Part shown: positions 54,645 to 62,163 of the stretch, one piece after another
Layout of the letters: the number at the start of each line of letters is the position of its first letter
Position numbering within the stretch: position 1 is the stretch's first letter
Assembly (NCBI GenBank): GCA_037445025.1
Contig: JBBILI010000016.1
Span: forward strand, 1 to 64,000
Length of the DNA stretch: 64,000 bases
DNA from: CAIQQQ01 sp037445025
GTDB lineage: Bacteria; Pseudomonadota; Alphaproteobacteria; Acetobacterales; Acetobacteraceae
Reading direction: 5' to 3'
Translations under genes and position numbers: made by a program
Notes under the pieces: model-generated
What the model was told of the DNA's origin: nothing
The model's input: only the letters and a program-made list of their open reading frames with translations
The model's database searches: none

Positions 54645-55418
54645 ATGCTCACCCCGCGCCGTCACAGCCTGAAAGGATTGGGCGTGGCCCTGGCCGCGGC
54701 CGGCCTCGCCACCGCGGCCCAGGCCAGCCCCTCCGCGCCGCTGGTGCCGAAGGGCGCCGCGACGCTGGACGCCCTCAGCGTGCATCTGGCCCAGGCGCCG
54801 CGCCGGCGCGACTTCAAGACCGTGCCGATGATCCTCGACAATCGTGACCAGTGGGATGCCGTGGCGCTTGACGCCGTGCTGCATTACGCCGGCGGGCCGA
54901 AGCAAAGCTGGGACAACACCGATATCGGCGGGCCCTGGCTCAACGTGATGCGCAACGCGATGAACGCGCAGGTCTGGTCGTTCGGGCATGCCGATTTCCT
55001 CTGCGTCTCGGCCACCCACGGCACGGCGCAGCTGGCGCTGTACGACGAGGCGATGTGGCAGAAATACGGGCTGGCAAAGATCGCCGGCGGCAGCTTCACC
55101 CATAACAGCGTGCTGGCCGCCCCCGCCGCGGCCGCGGCCGACCCGGCGGATTACCAGAACGCCAACGGCGCCTTCTCGCCGCGCGCCAATTCCATCCAGG
55201 CGCTGCAGCGGCGTGGCGCCGTGTTCCTGGCCTGCCACAACGCGGTGTGGGAGCTGGCGGAGCGGCTGATCGCCACCGGCGTCAATCCCGATCATCTCGG
55301 CGCCGAGGCGCTGTGCGCCGAGCTGTCCAACCATCTTGTCGAGGGCGTCGTGCTCACGCCTGGCGCGGTCGGCACGCTGGTGGAACTCGCCACCGCCGGG
55401 TTCGCCTACGCTCGATGA
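54645..55418 (+). CDS. Tat-exported DsrE-like protein, second of two
   Basis: This 257-residue protein begins with a twin-arginine-like signal (LTPRRHSLKGLGVALAAAGL). The ATG at 54645 follows AAGGAGTTGCCCCGC at good spacing; an earlier start would overlap the previous gene. The C-terminal part resembles DsrE-like proteins: FLACHNAVWELAERLIATGV, VEGVVLTPGAVGTLVELATA and GFAYAR. Cysteines appear in ADFLCVSATHG, FLACHN and EALCAELSN. Function is unknown; with the previous gene it forms a tandem pair of exported DsrE-like proteins following soxB. Confidence 0.7.
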   Translation: MLTPRRHSLKGLGVALAAAGLATAAQASPSAPLVPKGAATLDALSVHLAQAPRRRDFKTVPMILDNRDQWDAVALDAVLHYAGGPKQSWDNTDIGGPWLNVMRNAMNAQVWSFGHADFLCVSATHGTAQLALYDEAMWQKYGLAKIAGGSFTHNSVLAAPAAAAADPADYQNANGAFSPRANSIQALQRRGAVFLACHNAVWELAERLIATGVNPDHLGAEALCAELSNHLVEGVVLTPGAVGTLVELATAGFAYAR

Positions 55419-56395
55419 AACGCATTCTCACCGCGGCGGCGCTGCTGGCCGCACCCCTCGCCCCCGCCCTGGCCGCCCCGCCGGGATCGCCCGCCGCCAG
55501 GCTGGAGGCGGCCGAGGCGCAGTCTCCGCCCTGGCAGTCCGGCCAGAACAATGACACCGCCGACAAGGGCCTGGTGTTCACCGTGCCGCCGGCCGACGTG
55601 ATGGCCGATTTCCATGGCAGTCTCGATGCGCCGGCGCTGGTGCTCTACGCCTCCGGCAACTACTTCTTCGCCATGGCCGGGCTGGTGCAGGCGTTCGGCG
55701 ATGCCAATCCCGCCTATCGCGGCCATGTGTTCTACGAGACGCTGCCGCCGGGCCTGTTGCTCAAGCAGATGGCGGCCGGCGGCACCATCACCTCGGGCAA
55801 CCTGACCTTCACCGTCAAGCCTGACATCATGATGGCCGAGCAGCGCGCCAGCGAGGCCTGGGTGAAGGATGGCCGGCTGGTGGCCCCCGTGGTGTCGTTC
55901 GCCACCAACGACCTCACCATCATGGTGCCGAAGGACAATCCGGCCCACATCACCGGCCTCGCGGATCTTGCCCGGCCCGATCTGGCGCTGGTGATGCCCA
56001 ATTCCGCCTTTGAAGGGGTTGCCCAGCAGATTCGCGCCTCGCTGGTCAAAGCCGGCGGTGAGGCGCTGGCCAAGGCGGCCTATGAGACCAAGGTGGCCGA
56101 TGGCACCACGGTGCTGACCCGCATCCATCACCGCCAGACGCCGCTGTTGCTGATGCAGGGCCTGGGGCAGGCCGGTGTGACCTGGACCTCGGAGGCGATC
56201 TTCCAGGAGCAGCAGGGCCATCCGATCGGCCATGTCGCCATCCCCGCCGACCAGAACACGCGGGCGATCTACAGCGCGGCACAGGTGGCCGGCGCGCCGC
56301 ATGTGGCGGCCGCGCAGGCCTGGCTCGCCTTCATCGCCTCCGACACGGCGTTCGCGATTCTGGCCCGCTATGGCTTCCAGCGTTATGGAAAGTGA
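55415..56395 (+). CDS. Periplasmic ModA-like solute-binding protein in the sox cluster
   Basis: This 326-residue exported protein has a signal peptide (KRILTAAALLAAPLAPALAA) and a type II periplasmic binding fold. Residues such as PALVLYASGNYFFAMAGLVQ, FYETLPPGLLLKQMAAGG, FATNDLTIMVPKDNP and DLALVMPNSAFEGVAQQIRA match the oxyanion (molybdate/tungstate, ModA/WtpA-type) binding-protein pattern. No ABC permease is adjacent, so it may bind an oxyanion such as sulfate, thiosulfate or molybdate for sensing or hand-over rather than import. This is inference. It overlaps both neighbours by a few bases. Confidence 0.72.
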   Translation: MKRILTAAALLAAPLAPALAAPPGSPAARLEAAEAQSPPWQSGQNNDTADKGLVFTVPPADVMADFHGSLDAPALVLYASGNYFFAMAGLVQAFGDANPAYRGHVFYETLPPGLLLKQMAAGGTITSGNLTFTVKPDIMMAEQRASEAWVKDGRLVAPVVSFATNDLTIMVPKDNPAHITGLADLARPDLALVMPNSAFEGVAQQIRASLVKAGGEALAKAAYETKVADGTTVLTRIHHRQTPLLLMQGLGQAGVTWTSEAIFQEQQGHPIGHVAIPADQNTRAIYSAAQVAGAPHVAAAQAWLAFIASDTAFAILARYGFQRYGK

Positions 56396-57455
56396 CGACC
56401 CCGGCTGCTGCGGCGATCGGTCCGGCCAGTGGCTGCTGCCGCGCACCGCGGCCGGGCGGCGCGGCTTGCTGGCCTGTGCCGGGGTTGCGTCTCTGCTCGG
56501 CCGCCCGCGTGCGGCCCGCGCCGCGCCGTATGCGAAGCTGGTGCAGGACATCGAGGTGGCGCAGGTGCCGGGCGCGCCGATCCATTACGTGCTCGGCCAT
56601 CCCGGCGTGCCCAGCGCCGTCAACCAGGGCCACACCTCCAACGCCGGCTTCGTCGTCACCGATGACGGTGTGGTGGTGTTCGACACGCTGGGCACGCCCA
56701 GCCTGGGTGACGCGCTGCTCCGCCAGATCCGCGCGATCACCGACAAGCCGGTGAAATACGTCGTCGCCAGCCATTACCATGCCGACCACATCTACGGTCT
56801 GCAGGCGTTCCGCGATGAGACCGACGCGGTGATCGTGGCGCAGGCCAAGGCGCTCGACTACACCGCCGAAGGCAACACCGACGATGAGGCCGCCGGTCCC
56901 CGTCTGGCGCAGCGGCGCGAGGCGCTGGCGCCTTGGGTGAACGCGGACACGCGCATCGTGCTGCCGGATCTCGCCTTCCGGGTCGGGCTCGAGCTGCGCC
57001 TGGGCGGGCATCAGTTTCAGATGCTGTATGCCGGCCCTGCCCATTCCATGAGCGACATCATGATGCTGGTGCTGCCGGAACGCGTGCTGTTCGCCGGGGA
57101 CATCGTGCAGAACGGCCGCATTCCGTTCATGGCCAGTGCGGCGGTGAACTCGGTGAACTGGCTGGCCGGGCTGCAGCAGGTGGCGAGCCTGCAGCCGCGC
57201 TTCATTCTGCCCGGCCATGGGCGGCCGCACACCGATGCCGCCGAGGCGATCCGCTTCACCGACACGTATATCAGGTATGTCCGCCACGTGATGGGCGCGG
57301 CGGTGGCCAACTGGGTGGAGTTCGATGACGCCTACAAGGCGGCCGACTGGAGTGCCTATAGCGGCATGCCGGCGTTTTCGGCCAGCAATCGGGGGAATGC
57401 GTATCGGGTGTTTTTGGATTTGGAGGCGGAGGCGCTGGCAAAGGGAAGTAAGTAG
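56385..57455 (+). CDS. Exported metallo-beta-lactamase-fold hydrolase (SoxH-like)
   Basis: This 356-residue protein has an N-terminal Tat-like export region (RTAAGRRGLLACAGVASLLG) followed by a metallo-beta-lactamase fold. The zinc motif is VVASHYHADHIYGLQAF; later ligands lie in YAGPAHSMSDIMM, LFAGDIVQNGRIPF and ILPGHGRPHTD. Such proteins occur at the end of sox clusters as SoxH, a non-essential enzyme that may hydrolyse thiol esters or persulfides. The chosen ATG at 56385 overlaps the previous gene; an ATG five codons earlier is possible. The stop codon abuts a paired hairpin element. Confidence 0.82.
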   Translation: MESDDPGCCGDRSGQWLLPRTAAGRRGLLACAGVASLLGRPRAARAAPYAKLVQDIEVAQVPGAPIHYVLGHPGVPSAVNQGHTSNAGFVVTDDGVVVFDTLGTPSLGDALLRQIRAITDKPVKYVVASHYHADHIYGLQAFRDETDAVIVAQAKALDYTAEGNTDDEAAGPRLAQRREALAPWVNADTRIVLPDLAFRVGLELRLGGHQFQMLYAGPAHSMSDIMMLVLPERVLFAGDIVQNGRIPFMASAAVNSVNWLAGLQQVASLQPRFILPGHGRPHTDAAEAIRFTDTYIRYVRHVMGAAVANWVEFDDAYKAADWSAYSGMPAFSASNRGNAYRVFLDLEAEALAKGSK

Positions 57456-57571
57456 TTCTTTTTTTGTAAAAAAAGAACCAAAAAAAATTTTATTCGTTTG
57501 AGCCGGTCTCTCCGGAGAGGGACGTACTCAAACGAATAAAAGTCTTTTGCTTCTTTTCTTCAGAAAAGAAG
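57455..57571. repeat. Paired T-rich hairpin element with an extra 15-bp inverted repeat
   Basis: Type I at 57455-57479 (GTTCTTTTTTTGTAAAAAAAGAAC) and type II at 57537-57571 frame an inverted repeat TTTTATTCGTTTGAG (57488-57502) / CTCAAACGAATAAAA (57527-57541), with a CTCTCCGGAGAG core between. The whole is a nested palindrome. It lies between the convergent SoxH-like and cydX genes and probably terminates both. Confidence 0.85.
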
Positions 57572-57578
57572 TCCTTGC

Positions 57579-57692
57579 TTAATCACTTCCCTGATCCCCA
57601 CCATCACTCAACGACAACTCGTGCCACAACCCGTTCAGCACCGCGAACGCCACCGCCAGCCCGACACCCAGGGCCCAACTGAAATACCACAT
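57579..57692 (-). CDS. cydX: Small cytochrome bd subunit CydX
   Basis: This 37-residue single-helix membrane peptide starts MWYFSWALGVGLAVAFAVLN and continues GLWHELSLSD, matching CydX (YbgT), the third subunit that stabilises the haem site of cytochrome bd. It follows cydB by 15 bp on the same strand. The tail GGDQGSD is polar and variable. Confidence 0.9.
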   Translation of the reverse strand: MWYFSWALGVGLAVAFAVLNGLWHELSLSDGGDQGSD

Positions 57693-57707
57693 CTGTCTGT
57701 CTCCGTT

Positions 57708-58856
57708 TCAGTAAAGGTCAGGGTTGGTGACAATCGCTTCCTGCGTCGAGCGCCCCCACATGATCTTGAACGCCCAGGCCGTGTAGGCGAGCACGATCGG
57801 CAGGAACACCACCGTCACCCCAAGCATGATGAACAGCGTGAGATGGCTGGACGAGGCGTTGAACACCGTCAGGCTCGATTTCGGATCGATAGAGCTCGGC
57901 AGGATGAACGGGAACATCGACAGACCCACGGTTGCGATGATGCCGGTGGCGGAGAGCGACGAGCCCAGAAAGGCCGGCAGCTCACGCCCCGCCCGCACGC
58001 CCGCCACCGCCAGCGCGGCACCGAGGAAGCCCAGCGCGGGGGCGGCCCACATCCAGGGATGCGCCCGGAAATTGTCGAGCCACGCGCCGGCCGCGGCCAC
58101 ACTGGCCGTGCGCAACGGGTTGGACGGACCGTCCATCACCACAGCACCCGTGATGCGAAACCCGAGATCGCCATAGGCGACGAAGGCGAACCCGGCGGCG
58201 AACAGCACCAGGCTGGTCAGCCCCGCCGCCGTGCCGATGCCACGGGCGCGATCCCGCACGGTGCCGCGCTCGGCCTTCATGGTCAGCCACGCCGCCCCGT
58301 GCAGCACGATCATCGCCACCGAAAGCAGGCCGCACAGCAGGGTGAACGGGGTGAACAGGCCGAAGAAGCTGCCCGCATAGGTGCTGCGCAGATCGCTGTC
58401 GAGCTGGAACGGCACCCCCTGCAGCACATTGCCCACCGCCACGCCGAACACCAGAGTCGGCACGAAGCCGCCCACGAACAGCGCCCAGTCCCAGGCGCTC
58501 CGCCAGGTGGCGTCCGGCCGCTTGGAGCGATATTTGAACGCCACCGGCCGCAGGATCAGCGAGGCCAGCACGGCGAACATCGCGAGATAGAAGCCCGAGA
58601 AGCTCACGGCATAGACGAACGGCCAGGCCGCGAAGATGGCGCCGCCGCCGAGGATGAACCACACCTGGTTGCCCTCCCAGGTGGGGGCGATGGTGTTGAT
58701 CACCATCCGCCGCTCGCCGTCGCCGCGGGCCACGAACGGCAGCAGGGTGGCGACGCCGAGGTCGAACCCGTCGGTCAGCGCGAAGCCGATCAGCAGCACG
58801 CCCATCAGCCCCCACCAGATGACGCGAAGGGTTGGGTAGTCGAGAGGAAGGTTCAT
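57708..58856 (-). CDS. cydB: Cytochrome bd ubiquinol oxidase subunit II
   Basis: This 382-residue polytopic membrane protein with eight to nine helices starts MNLPLDYPTLRVIWWGLMGV. CydB landmarks are GFALTDGFDLGVATLLPFV, APTWEGNQVWFILGGGAIFA and the late segment MFPFILPSSIDPKSSLTVF. With CydA it forms the oxygen-scavenging quinol oxidase. It begins 16 bp after cydA. The start at 58856 is the family start; the frame continues upstream into the cydA end. Confidence 0.95.
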   Translation of the reverse strand: MNLPLDYPTLRVIWWGLMGVLLIGFALTDGFDLGVATLLPFVARGDGERRMVINTIAPTWEGNQVWFILGGGAIFAAWPFVYAVSFSGFYLAMFAVLASLILRPVAFKYRSKRPDATWRSAWDWALFVGGFVPTLVFGVAVGNVLQGVPFQLDSDLRSTYAGSFFGLFTPFTLLCGLLSVAMIVLHGAAWLTMKAERGTVRDRARGIGTAAGLTSLVLFAAGFAFVAYGDLGFRITGAVVMDGPSNPLRTASVAAAGAWLDNFRAHPWMWAAPALGFLGAALAVAGVRAGRELPAFLGSSLSATGIIATVGLSMFPFILPSSIDPKSSLTVFNASSSHLTLFIMLGVTVVFLPIVLAYTAWAFKIMWGRSTQEAIVTNPDLY

Positions 58857-58872
58857 GATCGTGTCTTTTTTC

Positions 58873-60432
58873 TTATTCGGCGGCCATGGGCAGCGCGCCC
58901 AGGCCGGACAGGGGTTCGCTGTGGGCATACGGCCCGCGGCGGACGGTGCGGATGATCAGCCCGATTTCGATGACGGCGAGGCCGCCATACAGCACGGTGA
59001 AGCCGATGATGGTCATCCAGATCTGTGGAATGGTCAGGCTGGAGGCGCCGAGGAAGGTGGGCAGCACGCCATCCACCGCCCAGGGCTGGCGGCCGATCTC
59101 GGCCAGTACCCAGCCCGATTCGATGGCGAGCCACGGCAGCGGCATGACGATGACGGCGGCGCGCAGGAACCATTTCGCCTCCATCCGCCGCAGCGAAGCG
59201 AGCACGAAGGCGAGGCCGAAGAAGCCGATGAAGAACAGGCCCAGACCGGCCATGGCGCGGAACAGCACGAACATCACCGGCACATCGGGCACCGTGTCCC
59301 ACGCCGCCTTCTGAATGGTGGCGGCGTCAGCGGTGCGGGGATCGGCGACGTAGCGCTTGAGCAGCAGCGCGAAGCCGAGATCGTTGCGGTTGGCCTCGAA
59401 CTGGGTCTGCGCCGCGGCATCGGTGGGCGCGAGCTTGAGCTTCTCCACCGCGTCATACGCCTTAATGCCGTTCTCGATGCGGGTCTCGGCCTTGGCGACC
59501 AGCGGCAGGATGCCCTCGACCTGGCCGGTCACGCTGTGGGTGGCGATGAGGCCGAGCACGTAGGGGATTTCCACGGCGTAATGCGTGGTCCGGTCGGCCA
59601 CGCTTGGCACGCCGATCAGGGTGAGCGAGGCCGGAGCGGGCTCGGTGGTCCACATCGCCTCGAGGGCCGCGAGCTTCATCTTCTGGTTGTCGGTGAGCGC
59701 ATAGCCCGATTCGTCACCGAGCACGACCACCGAGAGTGCGGCGGCGAGACCGAACGAGGCGGCCACCGTCATCGAGCGGCGGGCGAGCCCGTGGTGGCGG
59801 TTCTGCAGCAGCATGATGGCGGAGATGCCGAACACGACGGTGGCGGCGGTGAGGTAGCCGGCGCTCACGGTGTGGACGAACTTGGCCTGTGCCACCGGGT
59901 TGAACAGCACGGCCACGAAATCGGTCACCTCCATGCGCATGGTCTGCGGGTTGAAGGCGGCGCCGACCGGGTTCTGCATCCAGCCATTGGCGATCAGAAT
60001 CCACAGCGCCGAAAGGTTGGAACCGAGGGCCACCATGAAGGTGACGAACAGATGCGCCGGGCGGGACATGCGCTCCCAGCCGAAGAACATCAGGCCGACG
60101 AAGGTGGCTTCGAGGAAGAACGCCATCAGCCCTTCGATGGCGAGCGGCGCGCCGAAGATGTCGCCGACATAATGGGAGTAGTACGACCAGTTGGTGCCGA
60201 ACTCGAACTCCATGGTGAGGCCGGTGGCGACGCCGAGCACGAAGTTGATGCCGAACACGGTGCCCCAGAACCGTGTGATGGTGCGCCAGATCGGCCGGCC
60301 GGTCATGACATAGATGGCTTCCATCACCACCAGCAGGAAGGACAGCCCCAGCGTGAGCGGCACGAACAGGAAGTGGTACATGGCGGTCAACGCGAATTGC
60401 AGGCGGGACAGTTCGACGACGGCGAAATCCAT
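58873..60432 (-). CDS. cydA: Cytochrome bd ubiquinol oxidase subunit I
   Basis: This 519-residue haem-bearing subunit opens DFAVVELSRLQFALTAMYHF, with the axial histidine region RLQFALTAMYHFLFVPLTLG, and includes GWMQNPVGAAFNPQTMRMEV and the segment ESGWVLAEIGRQPWAVDG with GRQPW, diagnostic of CydA. The Q-loop region between about 240 and 390 is extended by a helical stretch (VAKAETRIENGIKAYDAVEK), the long-Q-loop type. AGGAG precedes the ATG. The promoter region carries an FNR-type site. Confidence 0.96.
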   Translation of the reverse strand: MDFAVVELSRLQFALTAMYHFLFVPLTLGLSFLLVVMEAIYVMTGRPIWRTITRFWGTVFGINFVLGVATGLTMEFEFGTNWSYYSHYVGDIFGAPLAIEGLMAFFLEATFVGLMFFGWERMSRPAHLFVTFMVALGSNLSALWILIANGWMQNPVGAAFNPQTMRMEVTDFVAVLFNPVAQAKFVHTVSAGYLTAATVVFGISAIMLLQNRHHGLARRSMTVAASFGLAAALSVVVLGDESGYALTDNQKMKLAALEAMWTTEPAPASLTLIGVPSVADRTTHYAVEIPYVLGLIATHSVTGQVEGILPLVAKAETRIENGIKAYDAVEKLKLAPTDAAAQTQFEANRNDLGFALLLKRYVADPRTADAATIQKAAWDTVPDVPVMFVLFRAMAGLGLFFIGFFGLAFVLASLRRMEAKWFLRAAVIVMPLPWLAIESGWVLAEIGRQPWAVDGVLPTFLGASSLTIPQIWMTIIGFTVLYGGLAVIEIGLIIRTVRRGPYAHSEPLSGLGALPMAAE

Positions 60433-60457
60433 GGAGCTTCTCCTCAGCGACGGCGCG

Positions 60458-60499
60458 ACGCTAGCCGGGCGGGCGGCCTCGCGCCTTGATGTAGATCAT
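60458..60499 (-). promoter_or_regulatory. FNR-type site and -10-like hexamer upstream of cydA
   Basis: TTGATGTAGATCAT at 60486-60499 matches the FNR palindrome except its last base. On the minus strand a TAGCGT hexamer (60463-60458) starts 22 nt from the site, the spacing also found at hemN and bchE. The predicted start is about 60451, leaving a 19-nt leader with AGGAG for cydA. The site is also 36 bp from the divergent cydD start and could influence both operons. Confidence 0.7.
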
Positions 60500-60534
60500 A
60501 GTAACTTAAATTATATGATATACGAAATCGTTTA

Positions 60535-62163
60535 ATGAAACATCCCTCCCAAGCCGCCGCCACGACCCTGCTCAAGCCGCGCTCACCCTGGCCGCTGCCG
60601 TGGCCGGGGCTTGCCGCCGCCGGCGACAGCGTTCTGGCCACCGGTTTCGCGCTGTGCCTCACCCGCGCCCTGCTGCCGGGCCCAGCGGGCGATGCCGGTC
60701 TGTGGCTGGCAGGCCTGGCATGCGTGGCCGCCCTGCGCGGCGGGCTCGCCTGGCTCGCCCTGCGCCTGGCGGCGGACCAGGCGCAGCGTGTCAAGGCCGA
60801 TCTGCGCCGCCGCGTGCTCGGCGTGCTGTTCCACGCCCGGGCCGATGCGGTGTTGCCAGTGGGCGAGGCGACCACCGCCATGGTCGACGACATCGAGGCG
60901 CTGGACGGGTATTTCGTGCGGTTTGCGCCGGCCCGGTTCGCGGCCGCCATCGGGCCGATGCTCGTGCTGGCGGCCGCGTCCCTGGCCAGTCTGGTCGGCG
61001 CCGGCCTGCTGCTGGCGACGCTGGTGCCGTTTGTGATGCTGATGATCGTGGCCGGCGGTGCGGCGGCGGGGGCGGCACGGCGGCAGCTCGAAGCGCTGTC
61101 CCGCCTCGCCGGCCTGTTCGCCGACCGGGTGCGGGCGCTGCCGCTGATCCTGGCCTTCCAGGCGGAGGCGGGCGAGACGCGCCGTGTCGCGGTCGCGGCC
61201 AGGGAGGTCAGCGAGCGCAGCCTGTCGGTGCTGCGGATCGCCTTCGTCTCCTCGGCCGGTCTGGAGTTCTTCGCCGCCCTGTCGGTGGCGCTGATCGCGG
61301 TCTATGCCGGGTTCAGCCTGCTCGGGCTGCTGCCGTTTCCGGCGCCCGAGCGGCTGGGCTTCGCGCGCGGCTTCTTCGTGCTGGCGCTGGCGCCGGATTT
61401 CTATGCGCCGCTGCGCCGGCTGGCCGCCGCCTATCACGAGAAGCAGCTTGGCGAAGCGGCGGCGGCACGTCTGGCCGCGGTGCTGGCCACGCCGCAGGCC
61501 CCGGCGGCCCCGGCGCTGGGGCTGACGCAGCCGCCCGAGATCGTGTTCACGGCCGCGACGGTGGGGTTTCGCGACGATGCCGACCGGCGCATCGGCCCGC
61601 TCGATCTTTGCGTCCCGCCCGGCGGCATCGCGGCGCTGATGGGGCCGACCGGCGTGGGCAAGACCACGCTGCTGCGGCTGCTGGTGGGGCAGGCGATGCT
61701 GGTCGGCGGCGATGTGGCGGTCGATGGCCATCTTCTCAGCACGGTCGGCTCGTTCGCGGGCGCGATCGCCTGGGCGGGGCAGACTCCGGTGCTGCTGCCA
61801 GGGACGATCGGCGAGAACATCGCCCTCGCCTGGCCCGGCGCGACGGCTGAGCAGGTGGCGGTGGCGGCGGCGCAGGCCGGATTGGCGGAACTGCTGGCGC
61901 GCCGGCCGGGCGGGCTGGCGTCCCCGCTCGACGAGCGTGGCTCCGGTCTGTCCGGCGGCGAGCGGCGGCGCATCGGCCTGGCCCGCGCGCTGCTCAAGCC
62001 GGCGCCTTTGCTGGTGCTGGATGAGCCCACCGCCAATCTGGACGCGGTATCGGAGGCCGAGATGATCGACGTGATCCGGTGCGCGGCACGCGGCCGAAGT
62101 GTGCTGATGGCGACCCATTCCGAGGCGCTGGCAGCGATCGCCGGCCAGGTGGTGCGGCTGTGA
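60535..62163 (+). CDS. cydD: Heterodimeric ABC exporter subunit CydD
   Basis: This 542-residue half-transporter has six hydrophobic helices in about residues 20-310 and an ATPase domain from about 340. Visible are Walker A (LMGPTGVGKTTLLRLL), the signature (GSGLSGGERRRIGLARAL) and Walker B (PLLVLDEPTANLD). CydDC exports cysteine and glutathione to the periplasm, a step needed for cytochrome bd and c-type cytochrome assembly. The operon diverges from cydABX, the natural partner. There is little space for a ribosome binding site in the AT-rich leader before the ATG. Confidence 0.93.
   Translation: MKHPSQAAATTLLKPRSPWPLPWPGLAAAGDSVLATGFALCLTRALLPGPAGDAGLWLAGLACVAALRGGLAWLALRLAADQAQRVKADLRRRVLGVLFHARADAVLPVGEATTAMVDDIEALDGYFVRFAPARFAAAIGPMLVLAAASLASLVGAGLLLATLVPFVMLMIVAGGAAAGAARRQLEALSRLAGLFADRVRALPLILAFQAEAGETRRVAVAAREVSERSLSVLRIAFVSSAGLEFFAALSVALIAVYAGFSLLGLLPFPAPERLGFARGFFVLALAPDFYAPLRRLAAAYHEKQLGEAAAARLAAVLATPQAPAAPALGLTQPPEIVFTAATVGFRDDADRRIGPLDLCVPPGGIAALMGPTGVGKTTLLRLLVGQAMLVGGDVAVDGHLLSTVGSFAGAIAWAGQTPVLLPGTIGENIALAWPGATAEQVAVAAAQAGLAELLARRPGGLASPLDERGSGLSGGERRRIGLARALLKPAPLLVLDEPTANLDAVSEAEMIDVIRCAARGRSVLMATHSEALAAIAGQVVRL

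Noticed and set aside
20260..57600. CRISPR array from repeated T-rich units
   Set aside because: The repeats are kilobases apart, self-complementary, lack uniform spacers and have no cas genes nearby.
60500..60534. A class II FNR promoter for cydD from the same site as cydA
   Set aside because: On the plus strand the hexamer at the equivalent spacing (ACGAAA at 60522-60527) is a poor -10, and the implied start would coincide with the ATG; the geometry supports cydA only.
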